Below, one piece after another: positions 40,714-51,077 of a DNA stretch of 64,000 bases. The stretch is from Craspedostauros australis (Eukaryota > Bacillariophyta > Bacillariophyceae > Mastogloiales > Achnanthaceae). The position numbers were made by a program, and so were the translations under genes. Each line of letters begins with the position of its first letter. Within the stretch, counting starts at the first letter, position 1. The notes below the pieces were generated by a model. The model saw only the letters and a list, made by a program, of their open reading frames with translations. It did not search any database and was not told the DNA's origin. The stretch lies in the NCBI GenBank assembly GCA_026770025.1, contig JAMXDE010000031.1:248001-312000 (forward strand). The letters are read 5' to 3'.

Positions 40714-42144
40714 TCAAATATCCACAGACCTCGTTTGATTGCGACGACTATCAGGCCGATGACGCCCATTGCCATTCTCTTCGCCTTCTTCCATGGACGA
40801 TGACGGCGCAAGCAATCCATGCATATCCTCCTTGCGCACGACCACGGCTGCATCGCGCCGCAGCTTGGCCTCCTCCTGTTTCTGCAAATGAAACGTGATC
40901 TTGTACAACACGACGCCCGAAAAGACGACGCCGCATCCCAGAAGGTTCGTGGCGTTGAGATGATCGTGGAAGAAGTTGACTCCGATAAAGATGGTGATGA
41001 TCTCCTTGATGACGCCGCCGATCATGAGGATGATGGCGGACGCCTTGAGGATGAGGTAGAATTCGCACAGGATCATGCAGATGGCGATGACGCCACCGAC
41101 GACGCCGAGGGCGACGAGCTCGGCCAGTTCCGATTGGATCTTTTCGTCCTGATGCAGTGTTGCGATGGGATTCTCGACGAGCAAGGAGATGGCGATCATG
41201 GAGAGGAACATGCTGGGTGCCAGCAACCTCATCGTGACGATGGTCGTCTTGAGCGGCGGTTCCATGGTCTGGAGCTTGAGCTGGACCAAGGTCCAACGCG
41301 CACCGGAGAGCATGGAGGCCGTGAGACACAGCAGGAAACCCATGAGATCGAACTTCACTTCGCCCGCGACTGTGAGCAATTCTCCGATCGCGATGACGAG
41401 GATGACCCCCAGCAAACTCCACGTGATCTTTTCGATTCCAAACAGGTAGGCCCATACGAGAACGAAGATGGGCGTCGACGCCTTGATCATGGTGTAGAAT
41501 GTGATGGAGATGGTGACGAGGGAGACGTTGGACAGGCCGATGTCTCCCGATGTGACCCAACCGCAAGGCAGCGAGATGGCCATCCATTCCGTCCACGACA
41601 TGTTGCGAAGCCGATCCGTGCCAAGGTATTCCGGGAAGATCTCTGATGCCGTCCAGCTGAAGACCCATTGGATGAGGAAGTGTATGCTCGTGAGAAGGAG
41701 GGGGCACGGGAAGTGCATATGGTCCTCACCGAAGACGTACTTGTTGTAGCTGCTGAGGATGGCGCTGAAGATGAACCACCCGGCCATCGCTGGGAGGTAG
41801 GTGCAATGCTCATCATAGAAGCGTTCAAGGGCATGGTACGTCGTATGATTGTCATCCGACTCGTCTTCCGAGCCATCGTGCGAGTAGTCGTGACTGTTGC
41901 TGCGACGGCCACCACCGCCATTGTTCAGGTACATGGGTTGTATGTTGTTGCGCTTTGGCGTTGGCGTTTGTGCCTGCTTCTGCGTCTGCTGCTGTGACGA
42001 TAAGGGCGATGACCGCGACGAGGATAATCTTGGCGGCGTGCGTGCATGTCCATTTGAAAAGCCATTCCCCGTTGACGATGCGCTTGTCGCCGGTGATGGT
42101 GGTATTGATGACCTGGGCGGCCTCGGAGGTGTGTTCGTCGTCAT
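40714..42144 (-). CDS. Triose-phosphate/nucleotide-sugar transporter family protein (SLC35C2-like)
   Basis: A 476-aa single-exon protein starting at 42144 after a CA-rich leader. A Ser/Pro/Gln-rich cytosolic N-terminus (1-125) leads to about ten membrane helices. WFIFSAILSSYNKYVFGE is helix 1 with the K-Y pair common in this family; FPCPLLLTSIHFLIQW is helix 2. SLPCGWVTSGDIGLSNVSL and ITFYTMIKASTPIFVLVWA are the most conserved stretches, the latter carrying the Lys of helix 5 typical of TPT proteins. Later helices include LLTVAGEVKFDLMGF, ARWTLVQLKLQ (with the conserved RW) and IGGVIKEIITIFIGV near the end. The tail has no ER-retrieval KKxx. Location is likely Golgi or ER; an SLC35C2-like role in fucose handling is possible, but the substrate is not predictable. 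Confidence 0.87.
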   Translation of the reverse strand: MTTNTPPRPPRSSIPPSPATSASSTGNGFSNGHARTPPRLSSSRSSPLSSQQQTQKQAQTPTPKRNNIQPMYLNNGGGGRRSNSHDYSHDGSEDESDDNHTTYHALERFYDEHCTYLPAMAGWFIFSAILSSYNKYVFGEDHMHFPCPLLLTSIHFLIQWVFSWTASEIFPEYLGTDRLRNMSWTEWMAISLPCGWVTSGDIGLSNVSLVTISITFYTMIKASTPIFVLVWAYLFGIEKITWSLLGVILVIAIGELLTVAGEVKFDLMGFLLCLTASMLSGARWTLVQLKLQTMEPPLKTTIVTMRLLAPSMFLSMIAISLLVENPIATLHQDEKIQSELAELVALGVVGGVIAICMILCEFYLILKASAIILMIGGVIKEIITIFIGVNFFHDHLNATNLLGCGVVFSGVVLYKITFHLQKQEEAKLRRDAAVVVRKEDMHGLLAPSSSMEEGEENGNGRHRPDSRRNQTRSVDI

Positions 42145-43287
42145 CTCGCAGATGTCTGTGTTGTGTTTCGGTCTATGCTGTGCTCTCGGCGTTCGTTCGC
42201 ACGATGGGTACTGTCCAACAAAGCAAGGCAAAGCAATGGAATAGCAAAGGCAATGAAGCTTCGCCTCTCTGTGGATGCTTCGAAGGTGCTTGCTGCGCGA
42301 GAGTACGACTACCACTATTGAATGCAGTTGCTGCTGATCACCTTGGTGTGGATGCACCCGACGTCGCTTCACACTGCAAGTGTAGTCAACCTGATACTCT
42401 CTCCAGTATGTTGTTCTTGAATTGTGGATGAGATGAGAGATAACTTGACCAAGTGCTCCAGAGTGATGCCTCCTCTCTCTCTCTTTGTGAGTCTGTGGTG
42501 GTATCAACAGCGTGGTTGGAGTCGAGGGCGAAATGTTGTGGTGGTCGGCGTGGGCGTTTTCGCTTTTGGTCATTTCGACATTTTCCGCGACCACACGCGA
42601 CACCACAACCCGTGTTGTGGAAAGAAAACCCATTCCCGAGTTTTCAGTTGAATCACGAACATTCGAGCCTCGACTAAAATGACTCTTATTTTGTGATCGA
42701 AATGAAAAACTGAGGCGATGGCTTTGGTGATGCCCGCGTTGAATCAGGGAACAGTTGATCCATGTCACTGTATTTCCGCGTGGATGAACACAAAGCAGTT
42801 GTCGAAGGGTCGGGTGCAACCAGAGAGATCACGACTATAAAGTCCTGATACTTGTGATCATCCCTCTCTGCCTCTCTCTCTCTCTCTCTCTCTCGTGGGT
42901 GAAGAGTGGTGCCTGTCTGCACCGCAGCTCGTACTCTCTTCAATGTTGATGTGTGGAATGGCAGCAATTGTAAAAACGCAGAGACAAACAAGACGATACA
43001 CGACAACCTATTCTATTATATTATACAAGTGTGGCAGGATACGAACAGCGCTGGAGCGCCGACACGCCTTCGCCACACCAACTCTCATGCCATCGCCTCT
43101 GCCTGGCATCGTGTCTCTGTTCGCTCATCAGTCTCCATTGAGCAAGTTCATGTGAGGATACTGGTGCATCTATTCATCCTCCCACTTTCAATTCACAGTA
43201 GCATCCGTACACGTACGCGTGCATCATCGATTCCCTTGGGCTTGAACGACGAGACGAAGCAAACGGGACGCTCTCGCGGGGTCGGAG
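42145..43287. other. Divergent intergenic region
   Basis: Promoters of the transporter and the alpha/beta hydrolase gene. The first 100 bp are the CA-rich leader on the minus strand. A CT dinucleotide tract lies at about 42870-42894. No gene is seen. Confidence 0.55.
42870..42894. repeat. (CT)n microsatellite
   Basis: About twelve CT units about 400 bp upstream of the hydrolase start. Similar tracts occur near 6925, 38410 and 50435. Confidence 0.85.
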
Positions 43288-45432
43288 ATGTTCACCACTG
43301 GCGGCTTGTCGTTCCTGTCCTTCGGTGATTCCTCCACATCTGAGGCCAAGTCAAGCACCACCAAACAGAAAGCATCGACATCAGCATCGCTCACACCAAG
43401 GAAAGCAAAGTCAAAGTCAAAGGTCAAGGCCAAGCAACCAACTGTGGCAGCCATACCCATCATCGGGGGAGTCTTCCATGACGATGCCAATCACAGCGAC
43501 AAGGACAGCGACGGCGATTATGATAATGACAATGACGATCGCAGGCCATTGCTCTTCAACCATGCCCAGAGCCACAACCAAAGCCAGACCAGGGATATCG
43601 AGAGCAATGATGCATCCGTATCGAATATGATCAACGACAACAGCACCCACAGCATCGACATCCTCAAAAGCATGAGCAACAGCAAGATCAGCAATAAGAA
43701 CAACAGCAGCAGCAGCACGAGCAACATCAACAGCAGCACCGGCACCAGCATCAACACCAGCAACAGGAACAACAGCAGCTCCAGCAAAATCGCTTCGGCA
43801 CATTCATCACGGGGCCTCTCAAGACGGTCCACCACCCCGCCACCTCCAAATTCACCCGACCCCTACTCCAGAGCACGATTGCCAGCCGATTTCGTCAAGA
43901 TCAGCACGCACAGTGACAGCAAAAACAAGGAGAAGAAAAAAAGTAGCAGTAGTGGCACCAACACCAGACCCGCACCCGGCAGATTGGACATCAGCCCGAC
44001 GAGATCCCAAACGAGATCGCTCATGCGCAAGAGCAGCACCAACAAGGACAAGCCCAACCAAGCCAAGAGGCCGCGCAGTCAACGCATGCTCTGCGTCACG
44101 TTCCTGCTCTTCTTTGTTTCGCTCTGCATGCTCTTGCGCTACTCGTCCACCGTCACGAAGTACACGAGGATGAATGGCGTGATGGAAACCAAGCTCGAGC
44201 AGATATTCACGATGCCCCTTGAGCCGCAGGAGGTGAGGGTGAGGGGGATCAAGCATTACTTCCTCCTGCCCAAATCCAACATGTTCCGAGAGCAAGGGCC
44301 GCGAGCCATTCTCGTTGTCTTGCATCAGTGCAAGCAAACTGGCCTCGACTTCTTCCAGCGGCCGGAGGAACGCATCATTGCGTACGCCGCGTTGTCCAGA
44401 AATCTTGCCATCATTGCGCCGACGAGCCAGAACCGGGAAAATGGTTGTTGGACGCAACGTGATGAAAAGCAGATTGTCGAAAACGTCAACTATTGGGCAA
44501 GGTCGCATGAATTGGACACGCTGGCGAAAGTGGGATTGGCGTCGTCGTCGGCGTCCTCCTTTGCCATTCGCGTTCAACGGGAGCTGGGGATCTCCGCGAT
44601 CGCCATGTACAATTCCATATCGCCGTATCCGCGGTCGTATCTGTACAATCAACCCATCAAGGCGATACCGACAGTCTACGTCAACATGGGCAAGGACAAG
44701 GTCATCTTTTCCATGGCGAAGCAGCATTCGAAGGACCTGCGCGCTGCCGGCATCGACACCAAACTCTTCAAGGTCATGCCGCGACCATTCACGCAGAGCA
44801 GCTGCAGATCCAGAATACCGGAATACGCGGAGTCTTGCGACGCGGTGATAGCGGGCTTGCAACCGTGGCTCAATGCGGATGGATATATCAAGAAACATGC
44901 GGAGCGGTTGCAATGGCAGCAGGCATTGACCAAGCTCGGTTTGGATGAAATGGACGACCTTGAAATACCGACCGCTATCCAAGCACGCATGGATGATGAT
45001 ATTGATCAGATGGCAACGACGACAGCGACTACCAAAACGACCAAGAAAAAGACACCCAAAACAAAGAAGAAGAAAACGAAAGCGTCGAAAGAGAAGACAG
45101 GCGCAAAGGACAAACAGAATCAACAGGATGGGTCGCGATGGTATCAATTTTGGAAGCACCCAACCAATGAAGGAGATGGTGGAACGACGATGATGGAATC
45201 ACAAAACTCTCTCATGGATGACGTGGGCATTGAGTTTTCGGACCCGGATCGGGTCTACCACGCTGGCACGCATGCCTACAGCGGTCACGCATGGTTGTGG
45301 GAGACCGTCAACCAGGAGATGGCCGTCTGCCAAGGCGTCCACGCCATGACGTCGGAGCATCACATTGAGGTTTTGGATTTCTTGATGGATCATATCGCGT
45401 TGTCGCACGTTGAGCAGGATCAGCCGACATGA
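43288..45432 (+). CDS. Membrane-anchored alpha/beta-hydrolase (PHB-depolymerase/feruloyl-esterase-like)
   Basis: A 714-aa protein. A disordered N-terminus (1-265), full of Ser/Asn/Asp repeats and Lys, leads to one helix, MLCVTFLLFFVSLCMLL (about 268-285), so the catalytic part is probably lumenal or outside. The core begins near 310: IKHYFLLP, ILVVLHQCKQTGLDF (HGxxQ-like strand 3 and oxyanion region), LAIIAPTSQ, and VGLASSSASSFAIRV, whose Ser-x-Ser-Ala-Ser replaces the usual GxSxG elbow. IPTVYVNMGKDKVI is the likely strand before the acid residue. HAGTHAYSGHAWLWETVNQEM near 660 may hold the catalytic His. Between about 575 and 630 is a Thr/Lys-rich insertion. The general fold is clear; activity and substrate are unknown, and the nonstandard elbow leaves activity open. 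Confidence 0.7.
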   Translation: MFTTGGLSFLSFGDSSTSEAKSSTTKQKASTSASLTPRKAKSKSKVKAKQPTVAAIPIIGGVFHDDANHSDKDSDGDYDNDNDDRRPLLFNHAQSHNQSQTRDIESNDASVSNMINDNSTHSIDILKSMSNSKISNKNNSSSSTSNINSSTGTSINTSNRNNSSSSKIASAHSSRGLSRRSTTPPPPNSPDPYSRARLPADFVKISTHSDSKNKEKKKSSSSGTNTRPAPGRLDISPTRSQTRSLMRKSSTNKDKPNQAKRPRSQRMLCVTFLLFFVSLCMLLRYSSTVTKYTRMNGVMETKLEQIFTMPLEPQEVRVRGIKHYFLLPKSNMFREQGPRAILVVLHQCKQTGLDFFQRPEERIIAYAALSRNLAIIAPTSQNRENGCWTQRDEKQIVENVNYWARSHELDTLAKVGLASSSASSFAIRVQRELGISAIAMYNSISPYPRSYLYNQPIKAIPTVYVNMGKDKVIFSMAKQHSKDLRAAGIDTKLFKVMPRPFTQSSCRSRIPEYAESCDAVIAGLQPWLNADGYIKKHAERLQWQQALTKLGLDEMDDLEIPTAIQARMDDDIDQMATTTATTKTTKKKTPKTKKKKTKASKEKTGAKDKQNQQDGSRWYQFWKHPTNEGDGGTTMMESQNSLMDDVGIEFSDPDRVYHAGTHAYSGHAWLWETVNQEMAVCQGVHAMTSEHHIEVLDFLMDHIALSHVEQDQPT

Positions 45433-46140
45433 CAAGTGCAATCTTCACTCATGACGTCATGAGCGTATGGCCACTCGACGGACGGAATCGAAGTCGTGCT
45501 TTGCACTCCTCTGTGCTTCGGTTGATTGAGGCTCGGTTGCAGCGACTGGTTTCAATGCTATCAACACAGATATGCTCAGCAATACGGTGCTACTTGAGCA
45601 TCCGATGCAATGCGATTGTGGGCCTATCTTTGTTATTGGGTTCCATTTGTTTCAACAACAACAGAGCAAAGCAGAGCGGAGCACCTGACCGGTTCCGATA
45701 CAAGTACGGCGAGTGTCGAACCTGCTTTTGAGTAAAATACTCTGCTCCATGACCCCACAACAAAAACCGATCACACCATTGCGTACTGAAACGAATCGAG
45801 AATTCAGTTTCTCGTACATGATTGCGCGCTACGAAGGGACACACACGCCGCGTGGTCGCATTCAAGGTGGAAGAATTCTGTCGCATCGGCTACTTCAAGG
45901 GTACTAGTAGGGTAGTAGAGTACAGATTCAAAGTTGCTAGAGAACTGCTCACTGGTTGGGCAAGGCAGCCTGGGGAGATACGCGAGACTGCGACATCACC
46001 CCAGGAAGATCTTCACCCAAAACGGAATGCTTGACCAACACACCATCCAATCATCATTGATACTCGTCGAGTCGGCAAAGACAAGTCTACTCGTTGAGTA
46101 GATCAGAATATCTTCTTTTGGTTTGCCGACTGTCCTGGCT
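45433..46140. other. Convergent intergenic region
   Basis: Between the 3' ends of the hydrolase gene and the polyQ gene. Two TACTCGT sites lie near 46060 and 46090. No gene is visible. Confidence 0.5.
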
Positions 46141-48602
46141 TCACATGTCGTTGCTGCCGTTGGTGCGATTGCCGCCATTGCTCTTCGAATACTTGTTCTT
46201 TCGCATGCGAAGTCCCTTGCCTTCCACTTCGTAGACTCCCAGCACTTCTGCACTGTCACTCCAATAGCCGGGCCCGCCGCCCGATGCGGACTTTTGCTGC
46301 GCGAGCATCTTGAGTTCGTGCCATATTTGTGGAGGGATTTGTTCGCATCGATTCAGTAGATGGACGGACGCCATGTTCTGAGCCGTTTGGTAAATCCCCG
46401 ATAGCTGTGCACGGCAGGAACAGTAGGGATGGATTGCGTTATTGACGACGAGAACAGCAAGAAACGTGAGGAGTTTGCAAAGAGCTGGAATCGAGTAGTG
46501 TGATGCTTGCAGGTTTCACAAGATGACAAATGCAAATTACTGCAACTCCGAATGTCCAATGCGACGTTTCCTTGAATCTGAATTGCGAATGACAGCAAAG
46601 TACCAGCTCTGGTTCCGCTCGCACGCTTTGTCACATACGAGTACACCAACATCATGATGCGTCAAGATGATCATTCCAATGTCGTCACGACCGCACGTGC
46701 GAATGCCATACGGACCTTGCTGGGAAAGTACACGGAGCCCGCCTTGCGATCTTTTGGATGCAGATGAGAACAATGCCGACACCGTATCCCCACCTGCCCC
46801 AGAATGATGGCACGATTTCTGCCTTGCCGGCTGACTTCGACATCCTTTTCCGTCGCCGTGAACAATTCGACCTGACGGCGCACCATGCATTGGTAGTTGG
46901 ACAGGCTGTCGGTATCGCAAGACAAGAAGAGAGGCACGGCAGGACTGCTGGATTGGGGTTGCGGTGCCGCGGGTGGTTTGGCTGCGACGTCCAGTGCTGT
47001 ACTTGGAGCGTTTCCGTTGCCGTTAGCTTGTTGCGCGGCCACCATGTTGCCCGTCTGATGCTGCTGTTGTTGTTGCTGTGTTGGAAGGTTCATGAACATG
47101 GGCGATGTCATGTTGGCGTGCGTCGCCGAAGCAGCCTTGGCGACGCCTACCGTGTTGGTCATGTCGATGACAGAAGGCGAAGGCGTGGCGTAGTTACCTG
47201 CTTGCTGGAAGGCAGGTGCTTGCGAATTGGTCATGTTCGGTACTTGCAGATTGGGCACGCCTCCATTTCCCATCTTGGCGCCGGTGATGAAGGTCGCGTG
47301 ATCCATCTTGGTGGGGTCGAAATTGGGCTGGTTGTTGTTGTTGTTGAGTTGCCCCATGTTGTGCGGAAGGAACGCTGACGGGGCTGTCGTGTTGGCAGGT
47401 GCGTTCGCAGCCAGAGCGGAGAGTTGCGATTGCTGCAGCTGCGGATGCAAAATGGTCGCAGCCGATGCCAAGACATCGGGAGACACAACGAGGCCTGGCG
47501 AATTGGCAATGAAACCGGCGAGGAAGGGGACGAGGAGTTCCATGGCCAGATCATTTTGAATGGGAGGCATGCCTGGCTGCGACGTTGGCGAAGAGCCCGG
47601 TGCGGAGTTGAAAGCTGGTGCTTGTTGTGGCGGTTGGCCCGTGGTTGGCGCAGCTGCCGTTGTCATCATGTCGGTTTGATTTGGAGGCGTGGCTTGATCG
47701 TTCACGCCGGACATGGCTGCTATCGTCGCCGTGTCCTCCGCACTCATGGTTTGCACGGATGTGTTGAACGGCGACTGTTGGTTATCTTGTTGTTGTTGCT
47801 GCTGCTGCTGTTGTTGCTGCTGTTGCGGCTGCGGTTGTTGTTGTAGCTGTTGGTTGATCGCGGGTTGAATCTGAGCCTGAACCTGTTGTTGCTGTTGCAG
47901 TTGCAGCTGTTGATGCTGCATTTGCTGTTGCTGCGCTTGGGACTGTTGCCCTTCCGCTTGGTTGTTTGGTTGTTCGTTGGACTGCATATTGACGGAAGGG
48001 ACGGTGGGATGCCCTGGCGCTGCTGCGACTCCTGGTGCCGCTGTCAACAATGCGCCCTGCCGTTCGTCCGCAGGCCGAGTCACCGGCGAGTCGAGCTTCT
48101 GCACATCCATCATTGGGACAGCCTCGCCCTGTTGTTGCGCTGGTGAGTTTGCCGCGCTATATGCCATGTTCGTTGGTGTCTGCGGTTCCGCGACAGCCGA
48201 CTGCTGGTGGCCCAGTTGTTGCAGTTGCAGTTGCAGCTCCTGCTGATGTTGCATCCACGGTTGGGGTGTTTGCGTGCCATCATTCTGCGTCTGATGTTGT
48301 TGCTGTGCCAGAGTGGGTTGAATCTGTCCCTGAAGTTGGCCTCCTTGAGTCTGCTGTTGAGTCTGTTGTTGAGTCTGCTGCTGGGTCTGCTGTTGAGTCT
48401 GGTGCGGCTGCAGAGTTGGCGGAGGAAGGAATCCAGGTTGGTCCGGAGATGTGGGCACAGGCGTGAGCGGCGTGACGGTGGGAACAGGTCTGCCAGAGGG
48501 GTTGAGATGGGTTGGCACAGGCGTTGCGCCTTCAGGTGGGTAGATGAGGATGTAGACCCGGCCATCCGTTCCCAGGACGAGCTGCTGCGACTGAGGGTCC
48601 AT
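46141..48602 (-). CDS. PolyQ protein with C-terminal Cys/His domain expanded in diatoms (two exons)
   Basis: Exon 1 46716-48602, intron 46405-46715 (GTCCGT/CACAG, 311 bp), exon 2 46141-46404; 716 aa. The phase-0 junction gives YFPSK-LSGIYQTAQNM, restoring one domain: IRCRHCSHLHPKDRKAGSVY before it and ASVHLLNRCEQIP after it. As I recall, this C-x2-C-H module ending in a helix and a second Cys is found in many diatom and other stramenopile proteins of unknown function; it probably binds zinc. The 530 residues before it are low-complexity, with Gln-Thr repeats, long Gln runs and Pro/Asn-rich parts, like transcription coactivators. The ATG at 48602 (MDPQSQQLVLGTDGRVY) is the first good start; the frame is open upstream without a CA-rich leader, so an earlier exon may exist. 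Confidence 0.75.
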
Positions 48603-49778
48603 CTCCAATCCTGGCACCTTCTTGCGTCGCTTGGCTCCGATCGTGGGACTGCCAGCGATGGTTATGTTTGCCTTGTGCTTGTTATAGCGGTGAGGAGGTT
48701 CGGATGGCGATGAAGGTGGCGATGACCACGATGGCCACGGTGACAACAATGACAACAATGAACCAGGAGAGAGCAACACAGAGAGATAAACAGATACAGA
48801 GAGATGGTGATGGTGTCGAGTTGGGATGGAACCTGCTGCCGTGTGATCGATCTGTGCGCAGATCTTTTCGGAGGAAAGGCAAGGAAGAGTCGTGCTCTCT
48901 GGGGTGATCTTGATGCTCTGGTGTCTCTGTTGATGTGGATCCTTTGGTGGCTGTCGGTTGCCAACTTCACTCGCTCTCTCCTTCTTTGAGGCCCTCTTTG
49001 TCGACTCCCTTGCGTGATCCGCAGCAACACACAAGACCTCTTGCCTTGTCTCCACCCTGTCTCTGGCAACACCTCTCTCTCTCTTGGTCTCTGGAGCAGA
49101 AGTGGCAGAGATGAGAAACAGCAGGCGTCTTCGCACTCTCGAAGCAGGAGTTCGCAAAAAGAGGGTAACAGAATGGAATTATGGTTGGGGATCCCACCGA
49201 TCAGAGAACAGATGCTTGGCCGATCTGTTGGGTGGGGAGTACCGGACTGCGAAAATCTTGGTGGACTGGGTGATTCTTGGTGCTCTCCTCCGTGCGCACT
49301 CCGCTCTGTGCGGCTTTTTGTGGTGCATTTCACCGGTGTGCGGAAGGACTGACTGACCGACCTGTTGTCTGTCTCGTCAGAACGGCAGCATGCATGTGGC
49401 AACACCCAACACTCCGAAATGAACTAAAACAATCTATAAAATCACTTTGGAAATAGAGTGATGAGTATAACGATAGAGTAGAGCAAAGTAAATGAAAATG
49501 GAGCATGATGTGGAGGACTGGAATCGAATCTTCAGCAAAGGTACGCATGCAGAATGCAGGCACAAATGTGTATTATAGTTCGACCAAAACATGGGACGAA
49601 TTGATGTGCCATGTGCAATAATACACAATGGTACTCCATAAAGTCCATAAAGCTTCACAGCATCGTGTCCGCATGATCCAATCATCCAGTTAGCACCAGG
49701 CTATCTATCTTGTCCATCTTCCAAACTCCCAACAGTCGTCCGGCGACAACCACAATGGCCCGCGTTTGAGCTTCCCTC
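48603..49778. other. Intergenic region
   Basis: Upstream of the polyQ gene and downstream of the BAG gene. The minus-strand frame of the polyQ gene stays open to 49157, but the part above 48700 is compositionally unlike a protein (runs of RQRQ and SLSL). It may hold an unrecognised first exon. Confidence 0.45.
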
Positions 49779-50354
49779 TCACTTCGCATTCTCGGTTTCT
49801 TGCTCGCCCCCTTGCTCCATCTTTTCGATTGCTTCCGCACCGCGCAACAGCTTCTTGCGAAACGATCGCAGCGTCTCAGATCCATGCACATCGACATCGT
49901 CAAGCTTGCAGCATAGCTGAGTGACGAGCTCGTGCAGCACGTTCGCGGGCATCGCGTTCGGACCATCGGTTGCCTTGGACTCCAAATCCGCAATCTCCTT
50001 CGCAATGACGCCCAACTTCTCGAATGATACACGATCTTGCGCGTACTCGGCACTGTGCAGCAGCATCACGCGCGTGCGATCTCGAATGCCGTACTCGTGC
50101 AGCGCGGCATCGTCGTCCTTCAGCGGTTTGCCGCGTGCCAACAATCGCTGGTATCGTGCCGGCAGCGCGATCTCATTCTCGATGATGGCCTTCAGGTCAC
50201 CGACCGTCGTGGGGGAGTCCGCGCAGCTCGCTGGGATGTGCAGGATGACGCTGTATCCGACGCCGGCGACGCGCAGTTTCCATGTATTCTGTTGCGGTTT
50301 TGTCTCATTGTCGTCAACATGTTGCTGCTGCTGCTGTTGTTGCTGCGTTGCCAT
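49779..50354 (-). CDS. BAG-family Hsp70 cochaperone with ubiquitin-like domain
   Basis: A 191-aa single-exon protein. After a Gln run (residues 4-11), a ubiquitin-like domain spans about 25-105 (WKLRVAGVGYSVILHI, VGDLKAIIENEIALPARYQR, LLARGKPLKDDDAALHEYGI). A BAG domain covers about 110-180: SFEKLGVIAKEIADLESK, then VLHELVTQLCCKLDDVDV and SFRKKLLRGAEAIEKME, three helices with the Asp/Arg surface that binds the Hsp70 nucleotide-binding domain. This is the BAG1-type layout. BAG proteins speed ADP release from Hsp70, and the ubiquitin-like part can tie the chaperone to the proteasome. Expected in the cytosol. A GA tract sits about 80 bp upstream of the start. Confidence 0.88.
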   Translation of the reverse strand: MATQQQQQQQQHVDDNETKPQQNTWKLRVAGVGYSVILHIPASCADSPTTVGDLKAIIENEIALPARYQRLLARGKPLKDDDAALHEYGIRDRTRVMLLHSAEYAQDRVSFEKLGVIAKEIADLESKATDGPNAMPANVLHELVTQLCCKLDDVDVHGSETLRSFRKKLLRGAEAIEKMEQGGEQETENAK

Positions 50355-51077
50355 CGTTTCCTTCTGACTTCTATCACGCTCGGCGTTTGGTCTGTTCCTT
50401 GCTGTCTTCGTTCCTCCTTTGCTCCACTCTGTCGAGAGAGAGAGAGAGAGAGAGCATGAGTAGTCCACGAGCACAAGCCATGAATGATTGTTTGCCCATC
50501 ATGAATCCATCCACGATCATTGATCATGTTGGCCTTCACGCAGAACGAATCTCTCCTCTTGCTTTGCTGTTCGCCAGCGTGTTCGATGAGAAGCAAGACG
50601 AAACGTGGTTCGTTGCGGATTCCAGTTGGTCGACTGTCCCAAACATGCACGTACGTTGACTGCCGACTTGTTGGAATACGATGCGAGCTCGTTCGAAGTT
50701 TGGCGATAGACCTCGCGGGTTTCGTCTGTTCGCGCCATTTTCAGTTGGATGATGTTGTTGTCTGCACAACACGCAACAGTCATCGCGGCGTTTTGCGTGG
50801 TGCAACATTTCGGCTGTCGTTGTGCGCAGAACTCACAATCGCCATCTTGGTGAGAGTGGGTTACAACCAAACACACGAGTTGTTGTTTTTGACAGAGGTA
50901 CCCTCTATCGTTCATCAAAGGAGAGAGAAACGGATTGCATCGTTGTTCTCACCGCCGCCCCATCGGTACCCTTGCTTCTTCATCGACGACCGCAAACGCA
51001 GCGATCCAGGGCAGAGACAGCAACACAAGCTTAACACAAACGCACCGCGAGTACTAGTGCAACACAGACACTTCATC
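50355..51077. other. Divergent promoter region
   Basis: Promoters of the BAG and CAF-1 genes. It contains a (GA)n tract at about 50433-50454 and a CA-rich leader before 51078. The CAF-1 frame is open upstream to 50520, but that part is not protein-like. Confidence 0.6.
50433..50454. repeat. (GA)n microsatellite
   Basis: About eleven GA units, 80 bp upstream of the BAG start on the CT-reading strand. Confidence 0.9.

Noticed and set aside
48603-49157. N-terminal extension of the polyQ protein
   Set aside because: The extension is compositionally odd and lacks a CA-rich leader; an unrecognised exon is more likely than read-through.
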